Positions 45,726 through 55,230 of a stretch of 64,000 nucleotides of DNA are shown in pieces. Under the pieces are notes generated by a model. It searched no databases, had not been told where the DNA came from, and worked only from the letters and a program-made list of their open reading frames with translations. The position numbers were made by a program, and so were the translations under genes. Position 1 is the stretch's first letter. Every line of letters begins with the position of its first letter. Source of the DNA: Alteromonas oceanisediminis (GTDB taxonomy: Bacteria > Pseudomonadota > Gammaproteobacteria > Enterobacterales > Alteromonadaceae); the NCBI RefSeq assembly GCF_018474025.1, contig NZ_JAHCTA010000004.1, positions 186,001-250,000 on the forward strand, in the 5' to 3' direction.

Positions 45726-46595
45726 TTAAACGAAGTTCCCGGATTGATAATCCTGCAATGCTTGCTCAATCTCGGCCTGTGTATTCATCACAAACGGACC
45801 ATACTGAACGACCGGTTCATTGATCGGTTGACCACCAACTACAATAAATGCAGATTTGGGTGATACCGTAACCGCTAACGCGTGATCGCGTGTTAATGTT
45901 CCTAGTTCACCCGCGTGCAAAACCCGATCTTCAACGGTGATGCTGCCTTCGTAGCAGTATACAAAATATTGATACTCAGGATCGAGCGCCACAGTAGCGT
46001 TTACGGTTTGCTCACTGCTTTTATCAACCGTTGTTGTAAAAAGGTCTGCAAAAAAGGGTTGCGAAAGTTGCGCTGAAATCGTTTTTACGGGGCCGCTGAC
46101 GGTCCTTCGGTCTAGATCCAGTTTTCCGCTAAGAAGCCGGCATTCTAGTCCATCATCAATATCGAACTGCGGGACGTCACTGCTTGGAATATCTTGGTAG
46201 TCGGGTTCCGATAATTTCAATGCAGCCGGTAAATTTACCCATAGTTGAAAGCCGCGCATCAAACCGCTGCTTTGCTCTGGCATTTCTTCGTGAATGATAC
46301 CCCGCCCTGCGTTCATCCACTGAATTCCGCCATCTTCTATGAGCCCTTCGTTACCGACAGAATCTTTATGACGCATTCTGCCCTTCAACATGTAAGTCAC
46401 GGTTTGAAAGCCGCGATGTGGATGTGGCGGAAACCCTGCCAGATAGTCAGAGGCTTTGTCTGAACCAAACTCATCCAGCATTAAAAACGGATCCAACCGT
46501 GCAAGTAACGGCTGACCAATCACTCGTCTTAATTTCACACCGGCACCATCGGCAGTCGATACCCCTCGCACACGCTGCACAATTGAGGCTGTCAT
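45726..46595 (-). CDS. Pirin family protein
   Basis: This 289-residue bicupin contains the pirin motif PPHPHRGFQTVTYMLKG (about residues 56-72), GGIQWMNAGRGIIHEEMP (about 90-107) and GFQLWVNLP. The His and Glu residues in these motifs bind a metal ion. Bacterial relatives include quercetin 2,3-dioxygenases such as YhhW; others act as regulators. Its ATG overlaps the stop of the upstream GST gene by four bases, so the two are co-translated, suggesting a shared role in quinone or flavonoid-type redox chemistry. Confidence 0.9.
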   Translation of the reverse strand: MTASIVQRVRGVSTADGAGVKLRRVIGQPLLARLDPFLMLDEFGSDKASDYLAGFPPHPHRGFQTVTYMLKGRMRHKDSVGNEGLIEDGGIQWMNAGRGIIHEEMPEQSSGLMRGFQLWVNLPAALKLSEPDYQDIPSSDVPQFDIDDGLECRLLSGKLDLDRRTVSGPVKTISAQLSQPFFADLFTTTVDKSSEQTVNATVALDPEYQYFVYCYEGSITVEDRVLHAGELGTLTRDHALAVTVSPKSAFIVVGGQPINEPVVQYGPFVMNTQAEIEQALQDYQSGNFV

Positions 46596-47554
46596 TTCGA
46601 AATGTCCGCGCGTGAATGAGGCTGTGTGAAATCAATGACAGGCCCGTTGGGGATGACGCGTGTTGGGTTGATCATGTCGTGGCTGTAATAGTAATGGCGT
46701 TTTATATGTGCGAAATTGGTTGTCTCAGCGACACCTTCAACTGCGTATAAGTCGCGCAAGTAACCCCACAAATGCGGGTAATCCACGATCCGCCGAATGT
46801 TGCATTTAAAGTGACCCACATACACAGCGTCAAAGCGCACCAGTGTCGTAAACAATCGCCAATCGGCTTCAGTGATTTGGTCGCCTACCAAATAGCGCTG
46901 CTTGGCTAAACGCTCTTCCACCACATCAAGTGCGTTAAACAGAGCGGTGACAGCCTCTTCATAAGCCTCTTGCGTCGTCGCAAAGCCTGATTTATACACG
47001 CCATTATTGATATTGTGATACACAAAATCATTGATGGTATCAATCTCTGTGTGTAACGCGGACGGATAATAATCGTCGACGTTACCAGTGATATCATTAA
47101 ACGCGCTATTAAAAATCCGAATAATATCCGCCGATTCATTGTTGACCAGTGTATCTGTTTTAGTGTCCCACAACACAGGCACTGTCACGCGCGTTGTGAC
47201 ATCGGGCTTGGCCTTTGTATATACTTGGTGCATATAGTCAAAATCAAATAGTTTATCGCCCGTAGCGTCTGGAAAGCGCTCGAACGTCCACCCTTGTTCA
47301 AGCATATCAGGGCACACCACAGACACACCGATATGTTGCTCTAACCGCTTCAGTTTGCGAAAAATTAAGGTTCTGTGGGCCCATGGACAGGCGAGTGACA
47401 CATACAGGTGGTACCGCCCTGATTCAGGCTTGAATGTCGCATGATCTTGACTCACGGTTTCTCGGAACTGAGAGGCTTGGCGCTCAAATTTGCCGCCACT
47501 GGATGAGGTGTCATACCACTTATCTTGCCATTGCCCGTCGACTAAAAGACCCAT
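46592..47554 (-). CDS. yqjG: Glutathionyl-hydroquinone reductase (YqjG-type GST)
   Basis: This xi-class glutathione transferase of about 320 residues reduces glutathionyl-hydroquinones. It starts MGLLVDGQWQDKWYDTSSSGGKFERQ, a typical family start. The active-site Cys is in LACPWAHRTLIFRKLK (about residue 60), and PVLWDTKTDTLVNNESADIIRIFN (GSH-binding) and the C-terminal helical domain with RFDAVYVGHFKCN follow. The longer frame to 47635 is not supported. It is translationally coupled to the pirin gene behind it. Confidence 0.92.
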   Translation of the reverse strand: MGLLVDGQWQDKWYDTSSSGGKFERQASQFRETVSQDHATFKPESGRYHLYVSLACPWAHRTLIFRKLKRLEQHIGVSVVCPDMLEQGWTFERFPDATGDKLFDFDYMHQVYTKAKPDVTTRVTVPVLWDTKTDTLVNNESADIIRIFNSAFNDITGNVDDYYPSALHTEIDTINDFVYHNINNGVYKSGFATTQEAYEEAVTALFNALDVVEERLAKQRYLVGDQITEADWRLFTTLVRFDAVYVGHFKCNIRRIVDYPHLWGYLRDLYAVEGVAETTNFAHIKRHYYYSHDMINPTRVIPNGPVIDFTQPHSRADISK

Positions 47555-47692
47555 TGAAATTCTCCTTTCCGGTTGAGTATGGAACACTTGTCTATACACA
47601 GCATAGTCTGGTTTCGATCGAAAGTACGTCAGCAAATTTAAGTCATAACGTTCTATTTTTTAGAATTATTGGTTCACCATTGATTCCGACTG

Positions 47693-48889
47693 TTAACTGA
47701 TTTTGTCAACAATCATTTTAGCAATGGGCAGTGCTGATGTTGCCGCTGGCGAGGGTGCATTACCAATATGCAGCGCGTGAGGCGATTGAACGAATTCAAA
47801 ATCATGGAGTAAGTCACCGCTTAGAGACACAGCTTGTGCTCTGATGCCTGCTCGATAAGGCAACAAATCACGACTCTGTATGCTGGGACAATACCGTTGA
47901 ACGCGGCGTAAGTATCCGCGTTGACTGAATGAGTCTTTGAGCTCTGCCAGTCCCTGCCGATAGTGTTTGGAAAACAGTCGCCAACTGCCGCCGAACGTCG
48001 CCATCTGGGCTAGGTCACGGAAGTTAAATTGATGCTTTTGATAGGCTTCTTTGCCAAGTGCCAACACGGCATTTGGCCCAACCGTGAGATAACCACCAAT
48101 CATCGGCGTGATATGCACACCAAGGAATGGCAGATCCGGATCGGGCACAGGGTAAATAAGTGTGTTGGTTATATGGTCGCAGCGTGAAGCAAGCCTGTAA
48201 TATTCTCCTCGAAATGGTAATAACGCAAAATCTGGCTTAAGTCCTTGAGAGCGAGTCAGCGTGTCTGCGTAGATACCCGCACAATTGATCACAAAATCAG
48301 CAGACAACGAGCGTGTCTCAGCGTTCATGCTTACCTGCATCCCTGTTGATGTTTCGTGCAAATGGGACACCGGTGAGTTGAACTGCAGGATCACTCCTCG
48401 CGCAACGCAAAGACTGAGCATTTGTTTGACAATAGCGCGGTAATCAGTGATACCAGAGCGCTGAATATGTAAAGCGCCACATCCGCGTATGTTCGGCTGC
48501 CTTTGTGACAGTACACGGGCGTTCAGATAGTGTGGTTCTAGGTTATTGGCTTCACATTGTGCCTGCAGACTTTCCATCCGGGTTAAGTCAGTTGCATCGC
48601 TGGCGACGATAAGTTTGCCACATTGCTGATAAGGGATATTGTGTTGCTGACAGAATCGGATGGTTTCATCAAGACCCTGACGGCAAAGCGTGGCTTTCAA
48701 CGAACCTGGTTTATAATAGACGCCAGCATGAATAACACCCGAATTGCGACCCGTTTGATGTAAAGAGGCATCTGATTCCTTCTCTAACAGCGTGATGCGC
48801 TTACGAGGAAATCGTTGGCTGAGCGTCAATGCTGTTGCTGCTCCTACGATACCGCCGCCAATGATGATAAAATCAAAATTGTTCTGCAT
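47693..48889 (-). CDS. lhgO: L-2-hydroxyglutarate oxidase/dehydrogenase
   Basis: This 398-residue FAD-dependent oxidoreductase of the DAO family, LhgO-type, converts L-2-hydroxyglutarate to 2-oxoglutarate and passes electrons to the quinone pool. It starts with the FAD motif FDFIIIGGGIVGAATAL, then LLEKESDASLHQTGRNSGVIHAGVYY (about residue 45) and ends near HIGNAPSPAATSALPIA. ATG 48889 is used; the frame is open further upstream to 49018, but that part overlaps the divergent tcdA gene. It stands 45 bases from the tcdA start, so the promoters must overlap. Confidence 0.88.
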   Translation of the reverse strand: MQNNFDFIIIGGGIVGAATALTLSQRFPRKRITLLEKESDASLHQTGRNSGVIHAGVYYKPGSLKATLCRQGLDETIRFCQQHNIPYQQCGKLIVASDATDLTRMESLQAQCEANNLEPHYLNARVLSQRQPNIRGCGALHIQRSGITDYRAIVKQMLSLCVARGVILQFNSPVSHLHETSTGMQVSMNAETRSLSADFVINCAGIYADTLTRSQGLKPDFALLPFRGEYYRLASRCDHITNTLIYPVPDPDLPFLGVHITPMIGGYLTVGPNAVLALGKEAYQKHQFNFRDLAQMATFGGSWRLFSKHYRQGLAELKDSFSQRGYLRRVQRYCPSIQSRDLLPYRAGIRAQAVSLSGDLLHDFEFVQSPHALHIGNAPSPAATSALPIAKMIVDKIS

Positions 48890-48934
48890 CTGCGCTTTCA
48901 CACCATTGAAAATCAGTAGAGTAGCCCCGATAAC

Positions 48935-49747
48935 ATGCAACCGCAATGGATAGATACGAAACTTAATATGGCTGAAAAACAACGATTTGGTGGAATTGCC
49001 CGGCTTTACGGCGAGCAACAGTTTGCTCTACTGCAACGAGCCCACTTTTGTGTCATCGGCATTGGCGGCGTTGGCAGCTGGGCCGCTGAAGCATTGGCTC
49101 GCACGGGTGTTGGCAACATCACACTGATTGACATGGATGATATCTGCACAACCAACACCAATCGACAGATACACGCTCTCACGAATACTGTTGGCGCGAC
49201 CAAAGTAGATGTGATGGCTGACCGGATCACGGCTATTTCACCCGATTGTCGTGTTAAAGCGGTAGAAGATTTCGTGACTCCCGATAATGTCAGCACATTG
49301 ATCACGGCTGAATTTGATATGGTCATTGAAGCGACCGACAGTATCCAAGCAAAAGCCGCTATTATCGCTTTTTGCAAGCGCAACAAAATTGGCATTGTGA
49401 CAGTGGGTGGTGCTGGTGGTCAGGTGGATCCGCGCCAGATAACCAGTGGCGATCTTGCAAAAACCACGCAAGATCCACTGTCTGCAAAGTTGCGCTCTGA
49501 ACTACGGCGATTTTACAATTTCAGTAAAAACACACAGCGCCGCTTCGGTATTGAGTGTGTCTATTCAACAGAACAATTGCGCTATCCACAACCTGATGGC
49601 AGTGTTGCGTTTAACAAGTCAATAACGCAAGGCAGTGCCCGACTCGACTGTAGCTCGGGCTTTGGTGCCAGCACGATGGTCACGGCGAGTTTCGGTATGG
49701 TTGCCGCTGCTCGTGGTGTGGAAAAGTGGCTCGCGAAACAGACTTAA
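48935..49747 (+). CDS. tcdA: tRNA threonylcarbamoyladenosine dehydratase
   Basis: This 270-residue E1-like ThiF/MoeB-family enzyme cyclises t6A37 of tRNA to ct6A using ATP. It contains RFGGIARLYG, the nucleotide-binding VIGIGGVGSWAAEALARTGVG (about residues 40-60), IDMDDICTTNTNRQ (about 67), ATDSIQAK and a Cys-containing RLDCSSGFGASTMV tail. It follows E. coli TcdA (CsdL) throughout. ATG 48935 or ATG 48968 can start it; the motif RFGGxARLYG begins soon after the second. Confidence 0.94.
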   Translation: MQPQWIDTKLNMAEKQRFGGIARLYGEQQFALLQRAHFCVIGIGGVGSWAAEALARTGVGNITLIDMDDICTTNTNRQIHALTNTVGATKVDVMADRITAISPDCRVKAVEDFVTPDNVSTLITAEFDMVIEATDSIQAKAAIIAFCKRNKIGIVTVGGAGGQVDPRQITSGDLAKTTQDPLSAKLRSELRRFYNFSKNTQRRFGIECVYSTEQLRYPQPDGSVAFNKSITQGSARLDCSSGFGASTMVTASFGMVAAARGVEKWLAKQT

Positions 49748-50067
49748 TCCGAAGCGACTGAGCGGAAGTGTTTCCGCCAATCGAGAATACACGCCACGAA
49801 CAGCCAGATAGACAGCAGGGAAAAGACCAACGTTGGGTTTTCAGCCACTTGCATAATTTCTTCACTTGCAAAAGCGGTGGCGGCAATTAATAGCAAATAA
49901 TAGGGTAAATTTAGCAGGCCAGTTAGGGCGTAGAAATACGTGTTTAGCTGACTTTGCAAATGCTCCAAGATTTGTGTGCCAGGTGGAATAATCTCGTATA
50001 GCACGAGAAATTGCATCATCGCCAACGCCAAAAGAGCGGTTAGTGGAAGGGTTACGTAATATTTCAT
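49744..50067 (-). CDS. Hypothetical small inner-membrane protein
   Basis: This 107-residue protein has three hydrophobic segments (about residues 7-27, 48-66 and 80-96), with a short loop LYEIIPPGTQILEHLQSQLNTYFY between the first two and a charged tail WRKHFRSVASD. I do not recognise the family. It converges on tcdA with a four-base overlap and is divergent from the LysR gene at 50154. Composition and placement suggest a real gene. No function can be given. Confidence 0.7.
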   Translation of the reverse strand: MKYYVTLPLTALLALAMMQFLVLYEIIPPGTQILEHLQSQLNTYFYALTGLLNLPYYLLLIAATAFASEEIMQVAENPTLVFSLLSIWLFVACILDWRKHFRSVASD

Positions 50068-50153
50068 AGTGATTCAGTTTTAGACCTTATTTCAAGCTTA
50101 GGCTACAGTAACCCATAATATTCGCTGTGACCTATTAAGAAAATTTCATCATT

Positions 50154-51059
50154 ATGTACCGGCATAAGACAACGCTTGAGCAATGGCGCATTTTACAGGC
50201 AGTGGTTGATTGCGGTGGCTATGCTCAGGCAGCAAGCCATCTCAACAAAAGCCAATCATCGCTGAATCATGCGGTGGCAAAACTACAAACACAGCTAGGA
50301 GTGGAGTTGCTGACGGTGGTAGGTCGAAAGGCACAACTGACTGAAGCTGGGGAAGTTATGCTTAGGCGCTCCCGATACATCACGCAAACGGTGGAGGATT
50401 TAGAACATTTAGCCTCAAACATTCAACAATCGTGGGAACCTGAGATTACGGTTGCAATAGATTTGGCGTATCCACGCGAACAGCTTTTACCTGCGCTTGA
50501 AAAATTTCTTCCCGATTCGCGCGGCAGCCGTTTAAGATTGCTTGATACGGTGTTAACAGGCACTGAAGACGCGATTACTCAAGGCTGGGCCGACTTAGTG
50601 ATCGCACACAGTATCCCGAAAGGACATCTGGGCGAACCGATTGCGACCGTGCGGTTTGTGGCTGTGTGTAGCCCCTCACATGAATTGGCATCGCTTGAGC
50701 AACCCATCGACCCTAATGCGCTGCAACAACAGCTTCAAATTGTGATCAAAGACTCAGCGTTAAATCCCCGCGAGCAGCAAGGTTGGCTTAAGTCTGAATC
50801 TCGTTGGACAGTCAGTCAATTCACAAGCGCAATAGCACTGCTAAGACGTGGAATGGGATTCTGTTGGCTCCCTGAACACGAAGTCTCAGCCTCACTGGCT
50901 GATGGTTCATTGATTCAGCTATCGATAGCAGGCAGCACATTTCGCCAACTTACGTCGTATTTGGTTATCCCCTCGCCGGACAACCTAGGACCTGGGAGCC
51001 AGCTTCTAGCAACGTTGTTGCTTGAGCATCGACAAATTCCTCTCACTGACGCACAATAG
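50154..51059 (+). CDS. LysR-type transcriptional regulator
   Basis: This 301-residue regulator has the winged helix-turn-helix TLEQWRILQAVVDCGGYAQAASHLNKSQSSLNHAVAKLQ at residues 7-45, followed by LGVELLTVVGRKAQLTEAGE. The effector domain (about 90-295) contains ITVAIDLAYPREQLLPAL and LRRGMGFCWLPEHEV. The target is unknown. The divergent membrane-protein gene (49744-50067) and the downstream 135-residue protein gene are the nearest candidates. Confidence 0.9.
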   Translation: MYRHKTTLEQWRILQAVVDCGGYAQAASHLNKSQSSLNHAVAKLQTQLGVELLTVVGRKAQLTEAGEVMLRRSRYITQTVEDLEHLASNIQQSWEPEITVAIDLAYPREQLLPALEKFLPDSRGSRLRLLDTVLTGTEDAITQGWADLVIAHSIPKGHLGEPIATVRFVAVCSPSHELASLEQPIDPNALQQQLQIVIKDSALNPREQQGWLKSESRWTVSQFTSAIALLRRGMGFCWLPEHEVSASLADGSLIQLSIAGSTFRQLTSYLVIPSPDNLGPGSQLLATLLLEHRQIPLTDAQ

Positions 51060-51103
51060 CCGAGGTTATCGCATACTAAAAAACACTGATAAAGGCCAAT
51101 ACC

Positions 51104-51511
51104 ATGCAGCAAAGCGAACTTGATAAATTGATGCAAGACAGTGCAGACAATGCCGTTCTCACCACCGAAAACGAATTCAATCTGCATCTTGACGGCAGTG
51201 TTGAAAGCATAGCGATTATTGATGACGTCATACTCAGTTTTTTAGATAAATATCAAGACAGTGCGCTAGAAGACCAAGCCGTGTTCACTTTGTGCAATAT
51301 CTACGGCGCGTACATGGGTGAAGTGTTTAAGAAGTGCGTAGGCGGTACGTGGCATTACGATACGTCTGACCCCAAGTCACCGTATGTTGTCATGGAGTTC
51401 GAGGATAAATCTTACGCGTTCGCCGGTATCTGTTATCAGCGTTTGGTGAACGACAGCCACATTAGTGTAAAAGCCTACTTTGATGAGGCGGTGAAAAATC
51501 ATGCACGATAA
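51104..51511 (+). CDS. Hypothetical cytosolic protein, 135 residues
   Basis: An acidic protein with no signal peptide or membrane segment. The N-terminal helix (QQSELDKLMQDSADNAVL) is followed by SIAIIDDVILSFLDKYQ, then CNIYGAYMGEVFKKCVGGTWHYD, YVVMEFEDKSYAFAGICYQRL and a helical end. GAYMGEVxxxxxGGxW resembles a motif of small immunity-like or DUF proteins, but I cannot assign a family. It lies 44 bases after the LysR gene and may be co-transcribed. No toxin partner is seen nearby. Confidence 0.7.
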   Translation: MQQSELDKLMQDSADNAVLTTENEFNLHLDGSVESIAIIDDVILSFLDKYQDSALEDQAVFTLCNIYGAYMGEVFKKCVGGTWHYDTSDPKSPYVVMEFEDKSYAFAGICYQRLVNDSHISVKAYFDEAVKNHAR

Positions 51512-51533
51512 GCGCAATGAATTTGGGCCTATT

Positions 51534-52031
51534 TTAATCATTCGCATCACGCACGAATAACACCACATGTCGACTGCGCAGCAGATAGCCAGCGCAAGCC
51601 AGTGAGACGAGCAAAAGTATCCCGCTTGCCCATTCAAACTGGCCATGATTTATAGCAACAAGGCGTAGTTGAATTATCACGCTAACACTGAGCCCAGCCA
51701 ACAAAATGTGTTTCACCTGTCGCTGCCACTGCAGAGCGTTTCGTGCTCTTAACGTGTCACGCAAACTGAGGATCAGCAGGCTAGTAATACCAAACATGGC
51801 TGGAATAACGCTCTGATACCAATGACCGGTGTCGGGGTAGAATAGAGAAATCAACGCGGTTGCATTATCACGTAGTGATGCTGAGAGGATCAGTACAACG
51901 AGGCCTTTACATAACCAGATAGCGCATAGATACAACATGAGGGGCGGTTTAATATGCCCGGATTCATCATAACAGTGTAGCGGCAAGGGAATTTTTTGAT
52001 ATCGCGACGCGCTGCCATCTTGCTGAGTCAT
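51534..52031 (-). CDS. DUF2919-like (YfeZ-type) inner-membrane protein
   Basis: This 165-residue protein has about four hydrophobic segments (about residues 31-50, 75-92, 107-122 and 132-150). Near the N-terminus, LPLHCYDESGHIKPPLMLYLCAIWL matches the DUF2919 signature (xYDxxGxxKPPxxLxL). Members of this family, such as E. coli YfeZ, have no known function. The gene is convergent to the 135-residue protein gene and divergent from rimO. Confidence 0.75.
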   Translation of the reverse strand: MTQQDGSASRYQKIPLPLHCYDESGHIKPPLMLYLCAIWLCKGLVVLILSASLRDNATALISLFYPDTGHWYQSVIPAMFGITSLLILSLRDTLRARNALQWQRQVKHILLAGLSVSVIIQLRLVAINHGQFEWASGILLLVSLACAGYLLRSRHVVLFVRDAND

Positions 52032-52141
52032 TAACCTTCCTAATTTTTGTGTATTGAAGCGATTGTGAAATAGGTGTGCGTTACCGGGCTGTGACCATTA
52101 TAATCAACGCCAATAACGATTTCTGTGTTTTAGAGAGAAAA

Positions 52142-53557
52142 ATGACGGTTAATATAGTCAATCCGATCCAAACGACCACGCTGGAGACGCCCCAAAAAAC
52201 GTTGGCCGCACAAGCCCGGCAAAATGATAAACCGGCGAGCGGCTCGCGCATCGGCTTCGTGTCGCTGGGCTGCCCGAAGAATTTAGTTGATTCAGAGCGG
52301 ATCCTGACCCAGCTTCGCACCGAAGGCTATGATGTTGTACCAACCTATCGTGATGCAGATTTAGTCATCGTCAACACCTGTGGGTTTATTGACGCCGCGG
52401 TTGAAGAGTCACTCGATACTATCGGCGAAGCATTGGCCGAGAATGGCAAAGTTATCGTCACGGGTTGTTTGGGCGTTAAAGAAGATGAGATCCGAGAAGT
52501 ACACCCTAATGTGCTGGCGATCACAGGTCCTCATGCGTACGAGACCGTGGTTGAACAAGTGCATGAACACTTGCCTAAGCCTAAACATGATCCATTTTTA
52601 AATTTAGTCCCTGACCATGGTGTCAAACTCACGCCCAGACATTTTGCCTATTTAAAAATTTCTGAAGGCTGTAATCACCGCTGCACGTTCTGCATTATTC
52701 CCTCCATGCGCGGCGATTTAGTCAGCCGCCCGGTGGGCGAAGTCCTTGACGAGGCGAAGCGCCTTAAAAATGCGGGGGTGAATGAACTTCTTGTGATCTC
52801 ACAAGATACCAGTGCATATGGTGTTGATGTTAAGCATCAAACCGGATTTTGGGACGGCATGCCGGTTAAAACTCACATGCAGCAACTGTGTGAAAAACTG
52901 GGCGAAATGGGTATGTGGGTTCGGTTGCATTACGTATACCCGTATCCTCACGTTGACAAACTCATCCCACTCATGACAGAAGGAAAAATTTTACCTTATC
53001 TGGACATCCCTTTTCAGCATGCCAGTAAACGCATTCTGCGTTTAATGAAGCGTCCGGGGAGTGCTGATCGCACCTTAGAGCGCATCAAGCAATGGCGTGA
53101 ACAGTGTCCTGAGTTAATTATTCGCTCTACATTTATTGTCGGTTTTCCAGGCGAAACCGACGAAGAGTTTGAAGAGCTGTTGGATTTTCTACGCGAGGCG
53201 CAATTGGATCGTGTCGGTTGTTTCGCCTACTCGCCGGTAGAAGGCGCGACGGCTAACTCACTGCCCGACCCCATTCCAGAAGACATTAAGCAACTTCGTC
53301 TAGCGCGCTTTATGGAAGTGCAAAGTGAAATAAGCGCAGAGCGGTTGCGTGGGCGCATCGGAAATGAATATCAGATTGTCATTGATTCGGTCGATGCCGA
53401 GGGCGCAGTCGGGCGCTGCTATGCCGATGCGCCGGAGGTTGACGGTGTCGTGCATTTAAATGGGGTGCATCATCTAACGCCAGGGCAACGCGTGTGGGCG
53501 CACATCATCCACACCGATCAGCACGATTGTTGGGGAGTTGTGGTGGATGACGAATAG
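52142..53557 (+). CDS. rimO: Ribosomal protein S12 methylthiotransferase
   Basis: This radical-SAM enzyme of about 471 residues adds a methylthio group to Asp89 of ribosomal protein S12. The UPF0004 domain starts [17 protein letters not shown] (about residue 37) and carries NTCGFIDAA and VTGCLGV, whose cysteines hold the auxiliary cluster. The radical-SAM CxxxCxxC lies in [19 protein letters not shown] (about 185), and a C-terminal TRAM-like domain follows. ATG 52142 follows AGAGAAAA; an upstream frame to 52076 is less likely. Its stop is six bases from the convergent SDR gene, and a short stem (AGCTACC/GGTAGCT, 53556-53576) spans both stops. Confidence 0.95.
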   Translation: MTVNIVNPIQTTTLETPQKTLAAQARQNDKPASGSRIGFVSLGCPKNLVDSERILTQLRTEGYDVVPTYRDADLVIVNTCGFIDAAVEESLDTIGEALAENGKVIVTGCLGVKEDEIREVHPNVLAITGPHAYETVVEQVHEHLPKPKHDPFLNLVPDHGVKLTPRHFAYLKISEGCNHRCTFCIIPSMRGDLVSRPVGEVLDEAKRLKNAGVNELLVISQDTSAYGVDVKHQTGFWDGMPVKTHMQQLCEKLGEMGMWVRLHYVYPYPHVDKLIPLMTEGKILPYLDIPFQHASKRILRLMKRPGSADRTLERIKQWREQCPELIIRSTFIVGFPGETDEEFEELLDFLREAQLDRVGCFAYSPVEGATANSLPDPIPEDIKQLRLARFMEVQSEISAERLRGRIGNEYQIVIDSVDAEGAVGRCYADAPEVDGVVHLNGVHHLTPGQRVWAHIIHTDQHDCWGVVVDDE

Positions 53558-53562
53558 CTACC

Positions 53563-54222
53563 CTACCAAGGTAGCTTCTCGCCATTGCTATGCCAAAATG
53601 ATCCGCTGTTATCTAATGTCAGTGCATCAATACGCGCCAACAAACGTTCAGCGGCAGTATCGGCATCAATATCACCACCGTAACCAACCATTTCGGTTTG
53701 CACATACCCAGGGTGCAACAGGGCAACCGCGACGCCCTGTTCTGCCATATCTCGTGCAAGTGACACGCCTGCGGCATTGAGTGCTGCTTTAGACATTCGA
53801 TAACCGTAATATCCCCCTGAACCGTTATCTTCCATCGACCCCATACGTGACGTGATCATGGCAACTTTGGCACCTTTCACGAATTGTTCTTTCAATGCTT
53901 GAGTGACCAGTAACGGACCTAATGCATTGACCCTAAACTGTTGTTCGATGGTGGAAGGACTCCACTCATTGAGCGATTCGTTAGCAAGTACTCCTGCATT
54001 ATTAATCAGCACATCAATAGATACTTTTTTCAACGCCGCCAATGCAGAGGGCAGATGTTCGGCATTGCCTACATCAACGCCTTCGATAACGTCGGCACCG
54101 GTTGCTTTGAGCTCTTCACTGGTATGCCGACACAACGCATAAACACTTTCCCCTGCCGCACGATAACGTTTTACCATGGCTAACCCAATACCACGGTTAG
54201 CCCCTGTGATAACGATATTCAT
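53563..54222 (-). CDS. SDR-family oxidoreductase
   Basis: This 219-residue short-chain dehydrogenase has the NAD(P)-binding GANRGIGLAM (TGxxxGxG, about residue 7), the structural NNAGVL (about 74) and the catalytic YYGYRMSKAALN (YxxxK, about 137). It resembles the C-factor (CsgA)-like SDR group of unknown substrate. It precedes kdsB on the minus strand by only 26 bases in sequence but lies downstream of it, so it may be the last gene of the lpxK-kdsB unit. Confidence 0.9.
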   Translation of the reverse strand: MNIVITGANRGIGLAMVKRYRAAGESVYALCRHTSEELKATGADVIEGVDVGNAEHLPSALAALKKVSIDVLINNAGVLANESLNEWSPSTIEQQFRVNALGPLLVTQALKEQFVKGAKVAMITSRMGSMEDNGSGGYYGYRMSKAALNAAGVSLARDMAEQGVAVALLHPGYVQTEMVGYGGDIDADTAAERLLARIDALTLDNSGSFWHSNGEKLPW

Positions 54223-54247
54223 AGTCCTACTCCTCGTTTCTGCTCAA

Positions 54248-55018
54248 TTAACTCGTTGTTGACTTCATCGCCAGTAGTCGCTGTAAATCATCGGGTGAGT
54301 CAATTCCGATTGGCGGTGGTTCATGGGCTTCATCAACATGAACAATGTCGCCATACCACAGCGCTCGAAGTTGCTCTAAGCTCTCTATCCCTTCCAACTC
54401 GCTACGCGAATAGTTCACGTAGGTTTTCACGTATGCCGCTCGGTACGCGTACAAACCGATATGCCGACGCATCACCTTGGCATTGTCTGCCAACGCATCG
54501 GCAGCTCGCGCATCGCGATGGAATGGGATGCTAGCGCGTGAAAAATACAAGGCATGCCCATGCGTGTTGACTACCACCTTAACCGCGTTAGGATTATCGA
54601 TATCTGCCGTATCCGTTAATGGCGTTGCTAAGGTGCTCATGTGAACGACCGGGCGTTGCTGCAAGTTCCGCGCAACCTGACGTATATTCTCGGCTGGAAT
54701 AAACGGCTCATCACCCTGTACATTGACGACGATGGTAGGATCCGCGATTGATAACATGTCAATCACCTCGGCAATCCGCTCCGTGCCTGACTCATGTAGC
54801 GCGCTGGTTACGCACACCTCACCACCAAAGCTTTTCACGGCATCAACAATACGCTGATCATCGGTAGCAACGACTACGCGCGAAGCTTGCGCTTCTAATC
54901 CTCGTTCGTACACATGCTGGATCATTGGTTTTCCGTGGATATCGGCTAGTGGCTTTCCGGGAAAACGAGTCGAGCCATAGCGTGCCGGGATGACCACAAC
55001 AACGTCATGCGATGCCAT
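54248..55018 (-). CDS. kdsB: 3-deoxy-manno-octulosonate cytidylyltransferase
   Basis: This 256-residue enzyme makes CMP-Kdo for LPS inner-core synthesis in the cytoplasm. It starts with VVVIPARYGSTRFPGKPLADIHGKPMIQHVYE, and contains VVATDDQRIVDAV, VNVQGDEPFIP (about residue 100) and HIGLYAYRAAYV. It follows a Trm112 gene and lpxK, a typical gammaproteobacterial arrangement. Confidence 0.96.
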   Translation of the reverse strand: MASHDVVVVIPARYGSTRFPGKPLADIHGKPMIQHVYERGLEAQASRVVVATDDQRIVDAVKSFGGEVCVTSALHESGTERIAEVIDMLSIADPTIVVNVQGDEPFIPAENIRQVARNLQQRPVVHMSTLATPLTDTADIDNPNAVKVVVNTHGHALYFSRASIPFHRDARAADALADNAKVMRRHIGLYAYRAAYVKTYVNYSRSELEGIESLEQLRALWYGDIVHVDEAHEPPPIGIDSPDDLQRLLAMKSTTS

Positions 55019-55026
55019 ACAAGCTC

Positions 55027-55221
55027 CTATTTCAGTGCTTCGATTTGATCGAGCGTTAACGGGGTCGCTTCCGTTTCGAGTAACACCGGAATGTTGTCTT
55101 TGATGGGATAGGACAATCGATCAAAGCGACAAATCAACGCATTGTCTTCTGGCTTGTACAACAGCTTACCCTTGCATATCGGACAAGCGACTATTTCTAA
55201 TAATTTTCTATCAAATGCCAT
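55027..55221 (-). CDS. ycaR: Trm112 family protein (YcaR-like)
   Basis: This 64-residue protein has the Trm112 pattern: [16 protein letters not shown] at residues 7-22 (two zinc-ligand cysteines), then [21 protein letters not shown]. In bacteria the family sits between lpxK and kdsB, as here, and may stabilise methyltransferases; the role is not established. It starts nine bases after lpxK and ends eight bases before kdsB. Confidence 0.92.
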   Translation of the reverse strand: MAFDRKLLEIVACPICKGKLLYKPEDNALICRFDRLSYPIKDNIPVLLETEATPLTLDQIEALK

Positions 55222-55230
55222 TGAGTACTC

